Notes: generated from the sequence alone by a model not told the origin. Positions 11,368 to 24,511 are shown, counted from the first letter of the stretch. The stretch is DNA of 64,000 bases from Lineus longissimus (GCF_910592395.1 NC_088313.1:2792501-2856500); one strand, 5' to 3'. A program made the numbers and translations.

Positions 11368-13280
11368 TCATTGTCTAGACGCGTAAATTGGTTCTGCAAG
11401 GGCAGGTTGTGTGGTCAGGGTCTTTATGGCCAAGTATAAGTGACAGAGCCTTGTGGAGGTATCATAACTAAATCCGTTGAACGTGGAATGGTTGATACAG
11501 GCTTGCAAACACACCATCTTTCTGCTGCACGTCTCCAATTGCATGAGTCGGGTCGCGGTGGTAGTTGGGTTGAAAAGTTTCAAGAAGTATTGTTGGCAAC
11601 CGCGAACTGAAAGTAAGATAAGACGTGCAGTTTACAAACGACTACTCCATATTAGTACTGCAAACTCGGCTGTATCTGGTATGTCGCGTTGCACATTTGA
11701 ACCAACACATCTTTCCCAAAACTGAAGGACTATACACCTTCAACCACATCTCCGTTTTCGTAGTTTTTAGTCCAATTCTCCTGCACTGAACAGGTATATT
11801 GTTTAACCACATGCATTGGCATGGGCCACGTTGCTCAATATTATAGGCGACATCATTGCCGTTGCCGGTTTAGGTCCTAACCTTTCATGCCTTTCCCTCG
11901 AACGTCTTTAACTACAATCGCCCTCAGGGCTACCTTCCTGCCATCAACCTGACCTCCAATGTATATCCTTTTTGTTGAGAGAAAATAGCTACTGTACTTC
12001 TGTATTCCAATCACCCGCCAATCGTTCCTGGAGAGGCCAAACTGAGTTGCCAACCCGTAATGCGTACCTTTATCACTGTGATAACCAGTGAGATCACCAG
12101 CTTGGACCTGTAAAGACATAACAGCTTCACGTAGTACAACACGAGTAGGCTGGGCTGAAAAAGAGGTAAGTTAACACACACACGGCGCACAGGGCGACTG
12201 GATCGCCATTAAAAGTTGACATTGATATTGCTGATTTGCTCACAATGTCATGCGATTGGATTTTGTCTCTAGCCCTGCATCTTCTATATTGCTTTTTCAA
12301 CTCTATACTCTACTTGTTAGTAACCAACGACAAGCCTTTTACTATTGTTTTAGTATGAGTGCGGGTCACTTGCAGAGGGTGTATTAAAATCAAAGGAAAA
12401 TTTATGGCGAGAGAGACCAATTACACGAAACCGTGATTGGTCGTAGCAAGCGGACACAAAAGAAGCAGGCAAAGAATTTCTTTATTTTATTGGACGTTAA
12501 GCCATGCGAACACTACGATATAAGGGCCTTATTATCTTTTTGATTAATGAAGTACCCATACATGATGTACACCGTGTTGGTGTCTTTCCCAGCATGCCCA
12601 GCAGATGTTTTCTTGGCTAATATTTGTTACTTCTTTGTTAGGTGTAAAGGAATAATCCACTTTAATGGATAAACATCTCAAATATGTCATATCGTAAATC
12701 AAAGTACATTGTAATTAGTTTCAATAGACAATAGTACTTGACTTATGACCGATCAAGCACTACTTGTTATAGAATTCGTGAGTGACAGGGATTCCTGCTG
12801 CAGTGGAATACAAGTCATGGCGTCGATGCGACACGCAGACTACTAAGTATTCAGAAACAAGCAGACAGTAACCTTGAAGGGTATCGAAAACAATGTCTTA
12901 TTTCCGATCGTAGAGTTTGTAACCTCTGTTGAGTGGACCAGGTCGAACGTCCTGGAAACGTCAGGGACGGGTCTGAATATATCCACATAGTACGTTTCGC
13001 TGTTGATTTTGTTGTACAGTTGCCATCCGATAACATATCCTTCTTCTTCGAACGTGTGCAGAGCGGCCAAATGGATGATCACCGAACCGCCGTAGCTGCC
13101 TGGGAGAGCAGTCGGTTCCTGTCCCTGAAGATACACATCCTTGCAGTTTGGGACGACAGCGACAGTTGGAAAAATATCGAAAAACAGGAAACACAATGAG
13201 GTAATAAAAACTATTGGGTCAATTGCGATTCCACTCTGGCAGCTTGACAAACTCGTGATTTCTTCATTAGCATTCCACAT
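11368..13280 (-). CDS. Probable secreted PAN/Apple-domain protein, copy 1
   Basis: There are three minus-strand exons: 13280-12873, 12107-11882 and 11606-11368, joined in phase 0 and phase 1. They give exactly 291 codons including the stop. Residues 20-45 are hydrophobic (PIVFITSLCFLFF), fitting a signal peptide or an anchor, although an AG just before the ATG could mean an additional 5' exon. The middle of the protein (GYVIGWQLYNK, then VQAGDLTGYH) looks like a beta-sandwich. The last exon has a PAN/Apple pattern with paired cysteines (CSRKMVCLQACINH, GFSYDTSTRLC). NxT/NxS sites (NST, NKT, NHS) support secretion. PAN domains bind proteins or glycans. The gene converges on the receptor 3' end. 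Confidence 0.7.
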
Positions 13281-15655
13281 CCCTGCTAAAAAATATATAA
13301 TGCGGTAAATGGTTCCCTCTCCAAATTGTACTTCGATTAATGGATCTCGTATTTCAGAACAAATCTATTCCGGTAAGAAAAGTGATTAATTTAATCCGGT
13401 CACAGGTTCAGCGATCCCGTTCCAATCGGTCATATAAAAAGGAAGCGTTGATACAATTACTAGTACGGAAACTCTCAAAAGGCACAGTGCACTACAGACG
13501 AGCAGAATGAGTAATTCGCTCGCGATCGACTGTTAAGTGCGAGAGGTTCTATGACCAGTTTCAAGCCAGGACTGAAGACGCTGCTCTTCTGTGAAAGCGC
13601 CCGTGAGCAGGACTCTTGGGAGTGGGCGCTATACATTGTACAAGACACTAATACTTGTGACTTTCAGCACCGTCAAAACGTATCAAGTATCCGCATGGAA
13701 AATACGTATGGCGCCTACGGGTAAGTGACACGTAAGTAGAACATAAAATTGAGCTTCAGCATCGATTTCATCCGTGTGCAATTTGTAAACAGCTGAAGAG
13801 ATACCTGGCAATGCAAAACCTCTAATTTCTCCAAAAAAAACACATCAACGTGATCTACAATATTTCTCAAATCATGATATCATAGAGATAGAAGATGGAA
13901 GAGTCTCAATTTAGCTGCAAGTGCAAGTTAAATTGTTCAATTTCATACGTACTGCTTCCTGCATGGAATACAGTTCTTGCGTTTTTCCGTATACTTATAC
14001 GGTAGCACTTGTCGTGTAAACTACACAAACTAATGACGTCGTTCAGAAGGCGTCACTGCGGATGCATTCGCAAGAATGACACTAGAATGACACATTATGC
14101 TGTATGTATCCCTGTACTCCTTTCTGTTACAGGATCCCGTTTCAGAAAATTTCAGCTTCTTCACAGTTTTCGCAGCTGCCCATTTTGGTCTGCGCCTGGT
14201 GGGCAAACATTCTTTATCAACTATTTGAAAACTATATATTGAGAAAAGATCACACAAATATAAAAAAAGTGATATAATTTTGAGGAGAACTACTTTGGCC
14301 GATTCACTCTGCCACTCGCGCGACCTCGTCATAATCGTCACGTGGTGACGACGAGGATTGATTTTTCAATAAGGTGACCTGGAATGGTATTCGAAGGACT
14401 ACGTCCGTTCCCTAACCTCGTTGTCCCAAGTAGCCCAACTGATATTAGTTGAAAATTATTCCTCAGATCTGGAGAATAAAGACGTTCCTGAGAATTGTCG
14501 AGCTAGTTACTTCGGAAGATCTGACCTACAAAGAGATTTGTTCTATTGAACGTTGTTGGTATAGTCGAAAGGATGATTTCACGGCGAGGATCATCGTAAT
14601 AATGCAAACTGTTGGTGTGATGGTGACTAGGCGGATACTGCTGTTATCAATTTCTTATCCTAGGTCCATTTGCTGGCTGCAACGCGAGTTGGTCAATAGA
14701 TGATAGTGATAAATATATAGATGGATGTCGTTTGGAAAGATCGATAATTGCTTCTAAAAAGACCATTCAGTTAATCAATTATCGGTAAAACTATCTATTG
14801 AATTCTAAATTTTCTATTTCACTTCAGGTGATCAGGAGGCTCCAGATTCAGACCGAGTTGTTTCTCGCCACAACTGAGACAAAGACACTCTAATATTCTT
14901 TGTAGTCCTCTTGATCGATGAGAAAAAAAGAAATACACTACACCCATACCACTGAAATGTGAAACGACATTAATACATGTACAATGTAGTTATAGAGATA
15001 TGAAAAGGTATATTTTCACAAATCAACCCCTCAATGAATGCAACTGAGTTGGTCAGTAACCCACCAGCACAGTAGCCAGAATGCAGTATGGCGGTATATG
15101 ATAATGAAGAGCCTATGTAACATTATGGTTATGAAGATACAACCCACAGGAATGTTTCATTAAACATAATTATAATAAAAATGTCGCACAAGAGAAAGAC
15201 CGTTCTCACTCAACCTCGTTTACCCAGGGGTCATTGCGCGCTCCTGAATGCTAATCAAGTAGACCCCGGATGTAGAGGTTGCAGCTTGGGTGCTTCGTTG
15301 GCCTGTGGCTGCTGACGTAATAAATATCATGTGACCCGGAACCATCGCACTGACCAATCATGGTTGTTATGCTGAAATGGACATCATTTTGGTACCAGGC
15401 CATAATTACCAAATTTCCGACGACTGCTTTTTTATGGCGGATTGTTGTCAAACTCTAATCATTTGTTCTAACTGAATTCTTTGCCTGCTTCAAATAAAGC
15501 AGCATTGAACCATGTTGGTACAGAGGCCCTGGTCATATCAACACCACTGCTGAGGAAATATCTGAATTCGTTTTGGTCATTATTTGGAAGGGATACGGAA
15601 CAATTCAGTAAAGGGTTATTTCTATTCTCCGTGCAAAAATGACGTGTAATTTCTT
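13281..15655. other. Unit 1 unassigned segment with candidate plus-strand exons
   Basis: This stretch recurs in each tandem unit. A candidate coding block at 14376-14549 (DLEWYSKDYVRSL to the TGA at 14547) stays open in all four copies. A candidate exon at 14828-14877 follows a TTCAG acceptor (DQEAPDSDRVVSRHN, stop). I recognise no family. The right end at about 15655 is the tandem junction with the truncated LRR exon. Confidence 0.4.
14376..14549 (+). CDS. Unrecognised candidate exon, unit 1
   Basis: It encodes about 57 residues including LSQVAQLILVENYSSDLE and DVPENCRASYFGRS, then a stop. Corresponding open stretches occur at 31076-31240, 48377-48541 and 54865-55039. Their ends differ in sequence (GENGLFY or DLQRDLFY) but all stop at the same place. 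Function unknown; it may also be chance. Confidence 0.3.
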   Translation, partial: DLEWYSKDYVRSLTSLSQVAQLILVENYSSDLENKDVPENCRASYFGRSDLQRDLFY

Positions 15656-18600
15656 TATATCAAACAACCACCTAAACATGAAACCATGGGCACATTCAGG
15701 TATACAATTCAATTCAATTCAAATAAGACTTATATAGCGCAATTATCCAATAACGTATGATTGCTCGGCTACACTTTGAAAACAAAGTCACCATAATCTC
15801 GACTTCAGCACCTTTTTGAAGGTGCTCACAGTTGGAGCATTTCGCACATTCATGTCTAGTCTGTTCCAGAGTTTTGTAGCATACACCACAAAACTTCTGC
15901 CACCATATGATGCCAGGCGATACCTGGGTACTTGGAGCAAACCTAGGTTCTGGGACCTCAGGGATCGGCTGGGTTCATACAGTGGCACAATATCTGATAG
16001 ATAGCATGGGGCAAGGTCAGCTTTGCACTTAAACAAAAGGAGTGACACCTTGAAGTCAATTCTTTGAGGAATAGGAAGCCAGTGTAGCCTCCTGAGCACG
16101 GGTGTAATGTGCTGGTCACGACGAGTTCGAGTTATTATCCTGGCTGCATGATTTTGTGTAAGTTGGAGTTTGTGCATTAGGTTCTTGGTAATGCCGGCAA
16201 GGAGGCTGTTGCAATATTCCAGTCTTGTTAACACAAGGGATTGGATAAGGAGTTTAGCTGCACTTTCGGTAAGACAATTGCGTATCCGGCCAATGTTCCG
16301 AAGATGGTACGTTGCAGATTTTACAACACTATTCACTTGATTTTCCATTGACATTGTTTGATCGAAAAGAACTCCCAGGTTTCTCACTGGTCCTGTTGTC
16401 ACTTGGACGTCAATCCCCGCTACTGAGAGGGACTCTATATTGAGACGGTTCAAAGCTTGCTGAGAGCCAAACAACTTGAGTTCAGTTTTCGTTGGGTTCC
16501 CCTTGAGCATGTTCTTGGCTAACCAGTCCTGAATCTTGAGCAGGCAGTCCTCTAACTGAACAATTTTCTGCTGTGCTTGCCTATTGGCAATGCAACATAG
16601 ACTTGAGTGTCGTCAGCGAAGCCATGACGTGGGGTAGAGAAACTGTCAATCAGGTCGCCAAGTGGTAGGATATAGATAAGGAAAAGAATAGGCTCAAGCA
16701 TAAGCAAGGTACAACACCTTAACCTCACTGGTAACACCCTGGGGGACTTCACTGGTAAAGAAGACTTCAAGGATCTGCCAGAGCTAAAGGAACTCCGGTC
16801 GAATCATTTTTAGATTTTGTTGTATGGCCCCACAGGTCCCCGAAGAGAATTGTTTTCCAAAGATGGACCCGTTTTCTTCCTGCACTGATCTCATCCGCAT
16901 AGGCACCTTGCGGATCTTTCTGTGGATACTTGGGACCATTGCTGTGGGCGGGAATATCCTCGTACTCCTCCTGAGGATATTGACAAAGGAACCAACGACG
17001 GCGAACACCACGATCATCACAAGCCTCGCCGTGTCCGACCTCCTCATGGGCGTGTACTTGTACATCATCGCGGCAGCGGACACCACATTCAGGGGGTACT
17101 ACATCGAGGTTGACTGGACCTGGTGGGAGGTCATCGGATGTAAGATTGCAGGATTCCTCTCCGTCTTATCAAACGAGGTGTCCGTCTTCACTTTGACTAT
17201 CATGTCAGTGGATCGTTTCCTGGTTGTGGTGTTCCCGTTCAGTAAGCAAAAGATCAACTTCAAGAAGGCGAAGATATTGGTGGCATCAATATGGATCTTT
17301 GGGGTCATTTAAGCCGGTGCAACGTTCTGTGTTGACTACTTGCGACATTCGTACTATTCAAGATTTGGCGTCTGTCTCTCGCTCCACCTGACATCAGAAC
17401 CCGCCCCAGGCTGGGAGTACTCGGTCGCCATCTTTTTAGGACTCAACCTCGTTGAATTCATGATCATCGCTGTACTATACACTTGGATGTACGTCATCAT
17501 CAAACGCTCTGCAGATATGATAAAACACAAGACCAGTCGGAAGAAGGGAGAAAACAAGGAACTAGTCGTTGCCCGCAAGATGGCGCTGATCATCTTGACT
17601 GACTTTGCTTGCTGGATGCCCATCATAATTCTAGGTGAGTAAATATTGGCACATTCGTGTTGAACAGGTTTCAAGCAGAACAACTACACGTCCACTGGTG
17701 TTTGACACTTCCGACTCAAACACCAAATATGTTAATGATAGTGCTCATGTCGAACAAACAGTACCGTTTGAGGAGTAAACCAAATCGTTGGAGCATATTT
17801 CACAATTAATTGGACACCATCGCCACGACTTGGATGCCTCTGTACAAACCCTTTCTGGAATCCATGCATGTAGGTGCTGACCTCAAACAGGGGCTACCCT
17901 GGGGCCCTTTCGGTCGTATAACATTTGTGACAACATGGTAAGATACGAAATCGACTCAAGCTTGTGAGTGTAAACTGGATTTTAGTTTAGAGTATTGTAA
18001 AAAGTTAGATGTGGCTGATCAGTTCGTAATGCCAAGTTGAGGAAGGAATCATGATAATTCAGTTTTGCGTTTCGCTTTCAGGTTTGGCTGCGATCTCCGG
18101 GAAAGTCACGATCCCTGGTGATGTCTACGCCTGGATTGCAGTATTTGTGCTGCCGATCAACAGCGCTATGAACCCAATACTCTACACACTGTCGTCTCTC
18201 GATCTCATCAAGTAGGTGACTTGATATTTCCTTTGAATGACTCTTTCCTTGAATTATGGGTGCTCTAGATGAGCTATGGACGGATTTCATTATGATTTAC
18301 GGAATAAATCAAGAATTTAAAACCGTGCTTGTGATGTTTAAGGTAACTGTTTCCTGGCTATTCCTGTGGGTTGCTATAACCTCTGTTAGAACCAAAAAGC
18401 GACTATCAGTGCCGTTGTATAAGACGTTAAGGGCTTCCTCATCCACAGTAGTTAACTCCAATAAACATACTCGTCATTTCATATTTGTTCCTCAAAAGAT
18501 TGAGACTCGTATATACGGCTCTTAATCTTCGACCAGCCCTACCAAGTATTTCCAATTGAAATGTCCATCGGCTGATATAACGTTTTTCTTTTAGACTGAT

Positions 18601-19648
18601 ATGTGGAAAGAAAGAACCACAGTTGGATTACTCTGGAAGCACTGGGACGAATGTGTCTACCCGTAAGTAAAAAGGCTTTTAAAAATAAGTACTTATATCA
18701 GATATTGACTTGCGGCTGATCCTCCTCTTCGCTGTCCCCCAAATGATGCAGGGTAAGAGTGAATCTAGCCCAGCGATGCAGCTGATCTCACTCACTTCCT
18801 ACGAGTTGATATTTCTATGTCAACTGTAGGATTACGATCGTGAGTCGTCTGTATTGCAGCACCACTCATGCACTCCAGCGCTCTTTGCATCGCGGGATAC
18901 AATATCCGCGCAGCGCGTACGGCATCCCGCGTCCTTTCTGTCGTTTCCCTTCAACAACCTTAGGTTGTCATTCCATCAGTATCTTGGGAAGTTTTGCTAG
19001 TTCAGTTCAAGACACGTGTCCAAACCAATTACGCTATTGGGTTGTTATTCCGTATATTATTTTGGTCACGATTCCTTGGGCCAGGGCAAAATTCTACCCT
19101 CATGTTTTCCAAAGATCCAAAACAGTTTGAAACTATTTTGTGGACCAACCGACTAATATCGTGGTAACAATGTCATTTGGAGCTTTTCTTGTTTCTTGAC
19201 TTTCAGTTGACGAAGATGATGAGGACGGTTCCCCTAAGGTAGTCAACTGTTACCCAGAGGGCAGTCATCTCCTGCCTTACGTGGTGGAGGAGTCCAATAT
19301 GCTGAACCTCGCCCACGCCATGAAGACCGAAACGCCCTCACTGCCGCTGCGGGACATGCGCAGCGTGCTAAAGGATGTGGCCAAAGCCATGGCATCGCTG
19401 CATGAAAGAGGCCTGATTGCGAGCAGTGTGACTGTAAATGACGTTGGGATAATTGTCAGCAACGGAAATGAGGTAAGACAAGTTGATTTCGGCTACTCTA
19501 TGAGGATTCATTTTACGAAAGATATTGTCCTTGTGAGCAACAGTTTCTGACACAATGTGCTCTTGCTGTCTCTTTTGACAGCCTTGCTGTGACCCACTGG
19601 ACTGGCCATCACTTGACTTCTTAAAGGGTAACTACCGGCAAACGTAAG
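15656..19648 (+). pseudogene. Receptor copy 2, truncated and broken
   Basis: This copy begins inside the LRR exon with no ectodomain exons. It is split by an L2-like LINE at 15708-16698. An extra T after the LINE (CATTTTTAG near 16806) shifts the frame at the hinge, and a stop lies in TM4 at 17310-17312, where copy 1 has Leu. TM7 (18083-18212), the juxtamembrane exon (about 18595-18663) and the kinase-like exons (about 19207-19472 and 19582-19648) are all present and close to copy 1. A stop-free stretch at 16824-17312 covers TM1 to TM4 only. Confidence 0.88.
15708..16698 (-). mobile_element. 5'-truncated L2/CR1-like LINE in the LRR exon, unit 2
   Basis: This 991-bp minus-strand insertion carries the end of a reverse transcriptase: GFADDTQVYVAL (the ADD box, 16552-16770 frame), then a frameshift, then a 240-codon frame at 15788-16510. 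The latter has typical L2/CR1 C-terminal motifs (LTRLEYCNSLLAGI, HITPVL, LHWLPIPQRI). Its 3' end carries three ATTCA repeats (plus-strand view), as expected for this LINE group. The left flank shows TACAA; the matching right repeat is mutated here but intact in unit 3. Confidence 0.9.
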
Positions 19649-20090
19649 GTAGGTCAGGATTAGTTACGGTACACGAAGTTGTCGGTATGGCCTTTTCAGT
19701 CTCACTATTGAAACTTTATACCTACCGCTGAATCAAACATGTTTTTTAGACTTCAAATTTACCTCCTAGTTTCTACCTTCCTTTAAGTGACGCATTTCAT
19801 GATGCAGTGGCACAAGAGTGCTGGCATCTTAAAATCGAGTGTTTCCTTGAATTGCGATACGCCGCGATCAGTTCATTTCCCCAAGTCGAAATGTTGGATA
19901 CTGAAGTATGCGACTCTTACGTCACCACACCATGAACAAAAATCAGCATTGACGGTGTTATATGGGATCAGTTTTTGTTCACTGTGATAGGATATACCAA
20001 TAGAGTGCGTCGTTTTAAAAGCTGTTTGAGACTTGCTTTCGACGAGTAATTTCATGTTAGGTTATCGATTTGAGTCGATGTTGCACCACT

Positions 20091-20240
20091 AACCGATCGT
20101 CACTATGGAAAGGAAAACAAACCGAGCGTCACTATTGAAAGGACAACAAACCGAGCGTCACTATGGAAAGGAAATCGAACTGAACATCACTATTGAAAGG
20201 ACAACAAACCGAGCGTCACTATGCAAAGGACAACAAACCG
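20091..20240 (+). repeat. 29-bp minisatellite, unit 2
   Basis: About five copies of the same 29-bp unit as at 10745, some with ATTGAAAGG in place of ATGGAAAGG. Confidence 0.85.
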
Positions 20241-20651
20241 AATAAGAATTGCCGTTATGATGCTAACCTTACCGACACGTTCTTGCTATAAGCATGCTGC
20301 AACTTGATAATTTCCAATACAATATCTATGCGTAACACATATTTCTTTCTAACAGGAGAACCCGGCTTACACACGATATATGAGATGATATTCATAGGGC
20401 ACATCTTCCTCAGTTTTATTAATGTATGTACTGAAAATAAAGATCCAGAGGTTTCGCAATCCACCAAAGAAACAAAACCCGTGAAAATTCTATTTTTTCT
20501 GAAATCTTCGCGTATCACAAAAACGAAGAGGCGTGAAAATTCCTTGACGGTTTACAATTATTATTTCACATTCTCCAAACAGACACAACACAATATAGTA
20601 GAACCGCCTTGTCACGCTACTATTACATGTACTGCGCGGAGTATGTTTACT

Positions 20652-20671
20652 TCATTGTCTAGACGCGTAAA
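20652..20671 (-). pseudogene. Last codons of PAN gene copy 2, cut off by the DIRS element
   Basis: The stop codon (20652-20654) and the last few codons of the PAN gene remain on this side of the DIRS insertion. The rest of the exon is at 27226-27442. Confidence 0.7.
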
Positions 20672-20933
20672 TGCCCATTTCCTTACAAGAAATGGCCATT
20701 TTGTTAGTTCATACTTACCTATGGAACACTTTTGCATGTTACTCCATTTGGGCTCAAACACAAGAGTATCCCTTTAATTTTCTAAAGGGAGAACTGAGTT
20801 AACAGCTCGGCCGCCAGGCGGCGCCCTGACCGATCCCGCGAGATCGCGCCGATCTCATGCCGCCATATTTAGTCTTTACTCTTGAGCGTTAATAAAGAGT
20901 ATGTCCCGTTTGTGGGGACGGCGGGAGGGCCGT

Positions 20934-21029
20934 GTTCCATAGGTAAGTATGAACTAACAAAATGGCCATTTCTTGTAAGGAAATGGGCATTTTGTGTCAT
21001 TCAAACTTACCTATGGAACACTTTTGCAT
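20934..21029. repeat. DIRS internal complementary region
   Basis: Positions 20934-20989 are the reverse complement of the left element end, and 20990-21029 repeat the reverse complement of the right end. The segment thus spans the joined termini, and is thought to template the completion of the element's ends during circle formation. Confidence 0.85.
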
Positions 21030-21457
21030 CGAATCCCAGCAACCTATTGGAGGTGGGAAACGAGGACTTACCTAAGGCTGAGCTGTTGTTCCATCCAGGA
21101 GGCACCACCGGCATATTAGCTAAGGAGGACCGCCAGGGGAAAGAAATGGGGAGAACCGGAGGACCGGTATTTTGATCTCGGTATTACAATCATATTATAG
21201 AGAGTAATAGACCCATTCTCCGGAAAGCGCTAGAATTGCGTAATAAAACCATCTTCTTTCCGGCAACAGAGCTTAGAGCAAGTAAGGCATGTTGAAGGGT
21301 GTAGAATGAATTATTGCTAAACAACAATAAGAAATTGCGTCCTTTCTAGTCTACTAGGGGTTGCCTGGATGTTGAAGATAGGGCATATCAAAAATGGCGC
21401 AAGATGCGCGTTTGACTCTTCAATCGGGCTTCCCCCCCTTTTTTGATCTAGCCAGGA

Positions 21458-22580
21458 TCAAACAACATGCCCCGCAGACACAATCGAGCCGATTGTGTGC
21501 ATGCCATCTACGAGGGAAGAAACGTCTCGTAGGTAGAAACGAGAGAATGTGGAGTGATTACTCCAACATGCAGCGGAAACGACTTCTTGAAGAGCAACTC
21601 CTCGGTAGTTAGCCCAGGAGGTGGCTAGTGCTCGAACTTCGTGCGCTGAGATGTTAGCTAGCGCACGAAGATCAGAGGAAGTCTTCAAGGTGTTGTAGGA
21701 AAGACGAATAGTCTCCACAATCCACCTTGAAATAGTGGCGGCCGCTATCTCTCGTTTATTTCCCTCCTTATAGGACAAAAACAAACGCTCTCTCCCCTGG
21801 CGGATACCGGGAGGTTTTGTCCTATTTATGTAGAACTTTAGGGCCCTGACGGGACATAAAGTTCTGTCAGGAAGATCATAAGAGATCGTTCCTGACAGAG
21901 AGGGAATAGTAACCGGGGGCCGAGAGGCGGCCGGTCCCTGGTTCTTCGCCAGAAATCCTGGTATAAAAGCCAGGATAACCTCCCCTCCCTCTCTAAAAGC
22001 CAGCTTCTTAAAAGAAAGTGCATGGAGCTCTGATCTCCGTTGGGCGGTAGCCAAGGCTACTAGAAAGACCGTTTTGAGTGTCAGATATTTCATGGATGAA
22101 ATAGACATGGGTTCAAAAGGATGCCTCATGAGCACCTTAAGGACAACAGAAAGGTCCCATTTAGGGGTGTTGTGAACCGGTCTAGGACGCTCTAATAACA
22201 TTGCTCTGAAAAGAGGGGTTATTTGGTCCTCCCAACGAAGATCCCAGGTGCTTAAAACATGGAGGGTAGAAGCGATGGCGGACTTGTACCCTTTTATAGC
22301 CGTGACAGATAGTTGTCTTTCCGTGAATAATTCAATAAGGAAATCAACTAATCTGTATATAGAGGGAGAGATCGGATTAACTCCGTTCTCCCTGCACCAG
22401 GAAGTGAAGGTAGACCACTTTCCTTGATACACATCAAGGGTAGACCCCCTTTGAGGTGCGGACATGCGCTTGACAGCGATGTCCGAAAAGCCTCTCTGGT
22501 GGAGATGCAACTGGATAAGTTCCAGGCGTGAAACTTGAAAAATCCAGGGTTCTGGTGGTAGCATCTCCCCAGGGGGTGCC
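21458..22580 (-). CDS. DIRS tyrosine recombinase
   Basis: This is the last third of a 1017-codon open frame (24511-21458). It has the tyrosine recombinase signature: RRSEL near 22022-22050, HEVRAL near 21625-21648 and the nucleophile Tyr in SRFYLRD near 21528-21548. Such enzymes integrate circular DIRS DNA without target duplication. The middle of the 1017-codon frame is probably only the shadow of the overlapping RT frame. The start within the overlap is uncertain. Confidence 0.85.
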
Positions 22581-24511
22581 ACAGGAGGTGCTTCCAAGTA
22601 GGAAGACTCCTGGGGTGATCTATCAGGAGCTCCAGCAAGGCTGGGAACAAGGCCTGATTTGGCCAGCAAGGTGCGATGAGAGTTATTCTCACCGGATGGC
22701 TGGTCAAGATCTTGTTCAGGACTGGTTGGATGAGAGGGAGGGGTGGAAACGCATATGCGTTCAGCCCGACCCAAGAGGCTGTAAGGCTGTCGACTTCCAG
22801 GGCCTCTTCGTCCGGAAGTGGAGAGTAATAGATGGGAAGGCGATTGTTCAGCCTGGTGGCGAACAGATCTACCTTCGGAGATTGCCAAAGGCGACAAAGG
22901 TCGTCTACAATCTCCTGATGGAGTGTCCACTCTGTCTGAACTAGCTTGTTCTGACGGGACAGGGCGTCGGCAAGGATGTTGCGATTGCCCGGTATGTGTC
23001 TGGCACATATCGATACTCCAAGGTCGGCACAAAGATGGTAAAGCTCCCAAGTTAGCTGGCAAAGAATGCCGGACTTTGTGCCTCCCTGTCTCCTGACATA
23101 TGCTACTACTGTAGAATTGTCGGAGAACAGGGTTACTCTCCGATTCTTCAGGCGAAGGGAAAGAGCCCTCACGGCAAGAAGGACAGCCTTCATTTCCAAT
23201 ATATTTATTGGAAGAATGGTCTCCTCCCTTGTCCATAGACCTCTTATGGACATGTCCCCGTTGTTCAGATGTGCTCCCCACCCTAGTAGGGAAGCATCTG
23301 TGAACAGGGACACTTCTGGGGGCGGTGGAGCAAGATCTAAACCGCTTTGGAGACGAGTCTCCGACTCCCAGAAGTTCCAGACGTTCTTGAGTAGGTATTG
23401 AGGTATCAATACCAACTTGTCTAATGGGTCCCTGTGGGGTTTCCATAGAGACATTAGAAACATCTGGATGGGACGCATATATAGACGGCCAAGGGGGATT
23501 TGGTCTGCTGCCGAATTCAGAAGTCCCAAAAGGCTCAAGCATCGCCTTGCGGGAGCTTGAGTCCTTCCTCTGAATTCTGCGACGAGATGAAGAATTTTCT
23601 TTATCCTGTCTAGGGGGGGCAGCATTTTCCCTATGGCCGTAAGGAACCGAACTCCAACGTAAACGAAGTCTTGGGATGGTATGAATTCTGACTTTGTTTC
23701 GTTGATAATCCAACCTGCGGAAACTACTTTTTGCTTTAGAACCTGAAGTTGTTGCAGTAGTAGTTCCCGCGATTTGCAACGGAGTAGCCAATCGTCTAGG
23801 TAGTGATGGAGCTTGAACCCCATCACGTGAAAGGGAGCGACGAAGGCTGTGACTATCATCGTAAAAATTAGGGGTGCCGATGCCAGACCGAACGGCAGGG
23901 CCCTGAATTGATACGTCTTTCCTTCGTAATGGAATCGAAGGAAGTGTTGATAGTCTGGATGGATCGGTACATGTAAGTACGCATCCATTAAATCCATCGA
24001 TACCGCCCAATCGTTGGGCTGTATCGCCGTTGCTATAGACCTGGTGGTTTCCATCTTGAAATGAGGAACATTCAAGAAGGTGTTTAACCTGGAAAGGTCT
24101 ATGATCAGCCTCCATGTCCCTGCTTTCTTGGGAACCAAGAAAACGTGGCTGTAAAAGCCGGGGGAGCATGGATCTTGAAGGACCTGGATAGCTTGCTTCT
24201 CCAGTAATGTCGCGACCTCTGCTTGGAGGGCAGAGGCCTTGACTGGGTCCTTCGGTGGCTGAACTGGGGTTGGATATATGGTAGTCGGGGGGGGTACGGT
24301 TGAAATCTAGTTTCACTCCGTACCTCAACATGTTTGGGACTGGGGACCCCTTTGGGCACCAATCGTCCCAAATGTCTGCAAATTTTTGCAGACGGCCCCC
24401 GACTACCGGAGTCGGCTCCTTTTTGCGTCCGGGAGGAGAAAGGAGGGGGGAGTCACCTCTTCCGGCCAGCACCCCTTGGGCGAAAGGAGTGCTTAGTCGG
24501 ACCGGATCCAC
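22348..24511 (-). CDS. DIRS reverse transcriptase and RNase H, with a one-base frame change
   Basis: The product starts in the frame at 24511 (RLQKFADIWDDWCPKG, then LRYGVKLDF). It must change frame by one base at a run of eight C (24287-24294 on the plus strand, as G) to continue as a 596-codon RT frame ending at 22348. RT motifs include LPFGLASAP and YLDD (23791-23802). RNase H motifs include LFTDASLLGWGAH, LEMKAV, FSDN and HIPGNRNILADALSR. The run could be a real frameshift site, a recent mutation or an assembly error. Confidence 0.85.

Noticed and set aside
20304-20777. 157-codon plus-strand frame
   Set aside because: It runs from downstream of the PAN gene straight into the DIRS terminal repeat, so it cannot be an old gene of the locus.
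22580-24280. Middle of the 1017-codon DIRS frame as an independent protein
   Set aside because: It overlaps the RT/RNase H frame, which has all motifs, and itself has no domain; it is most likely a shadow frame.
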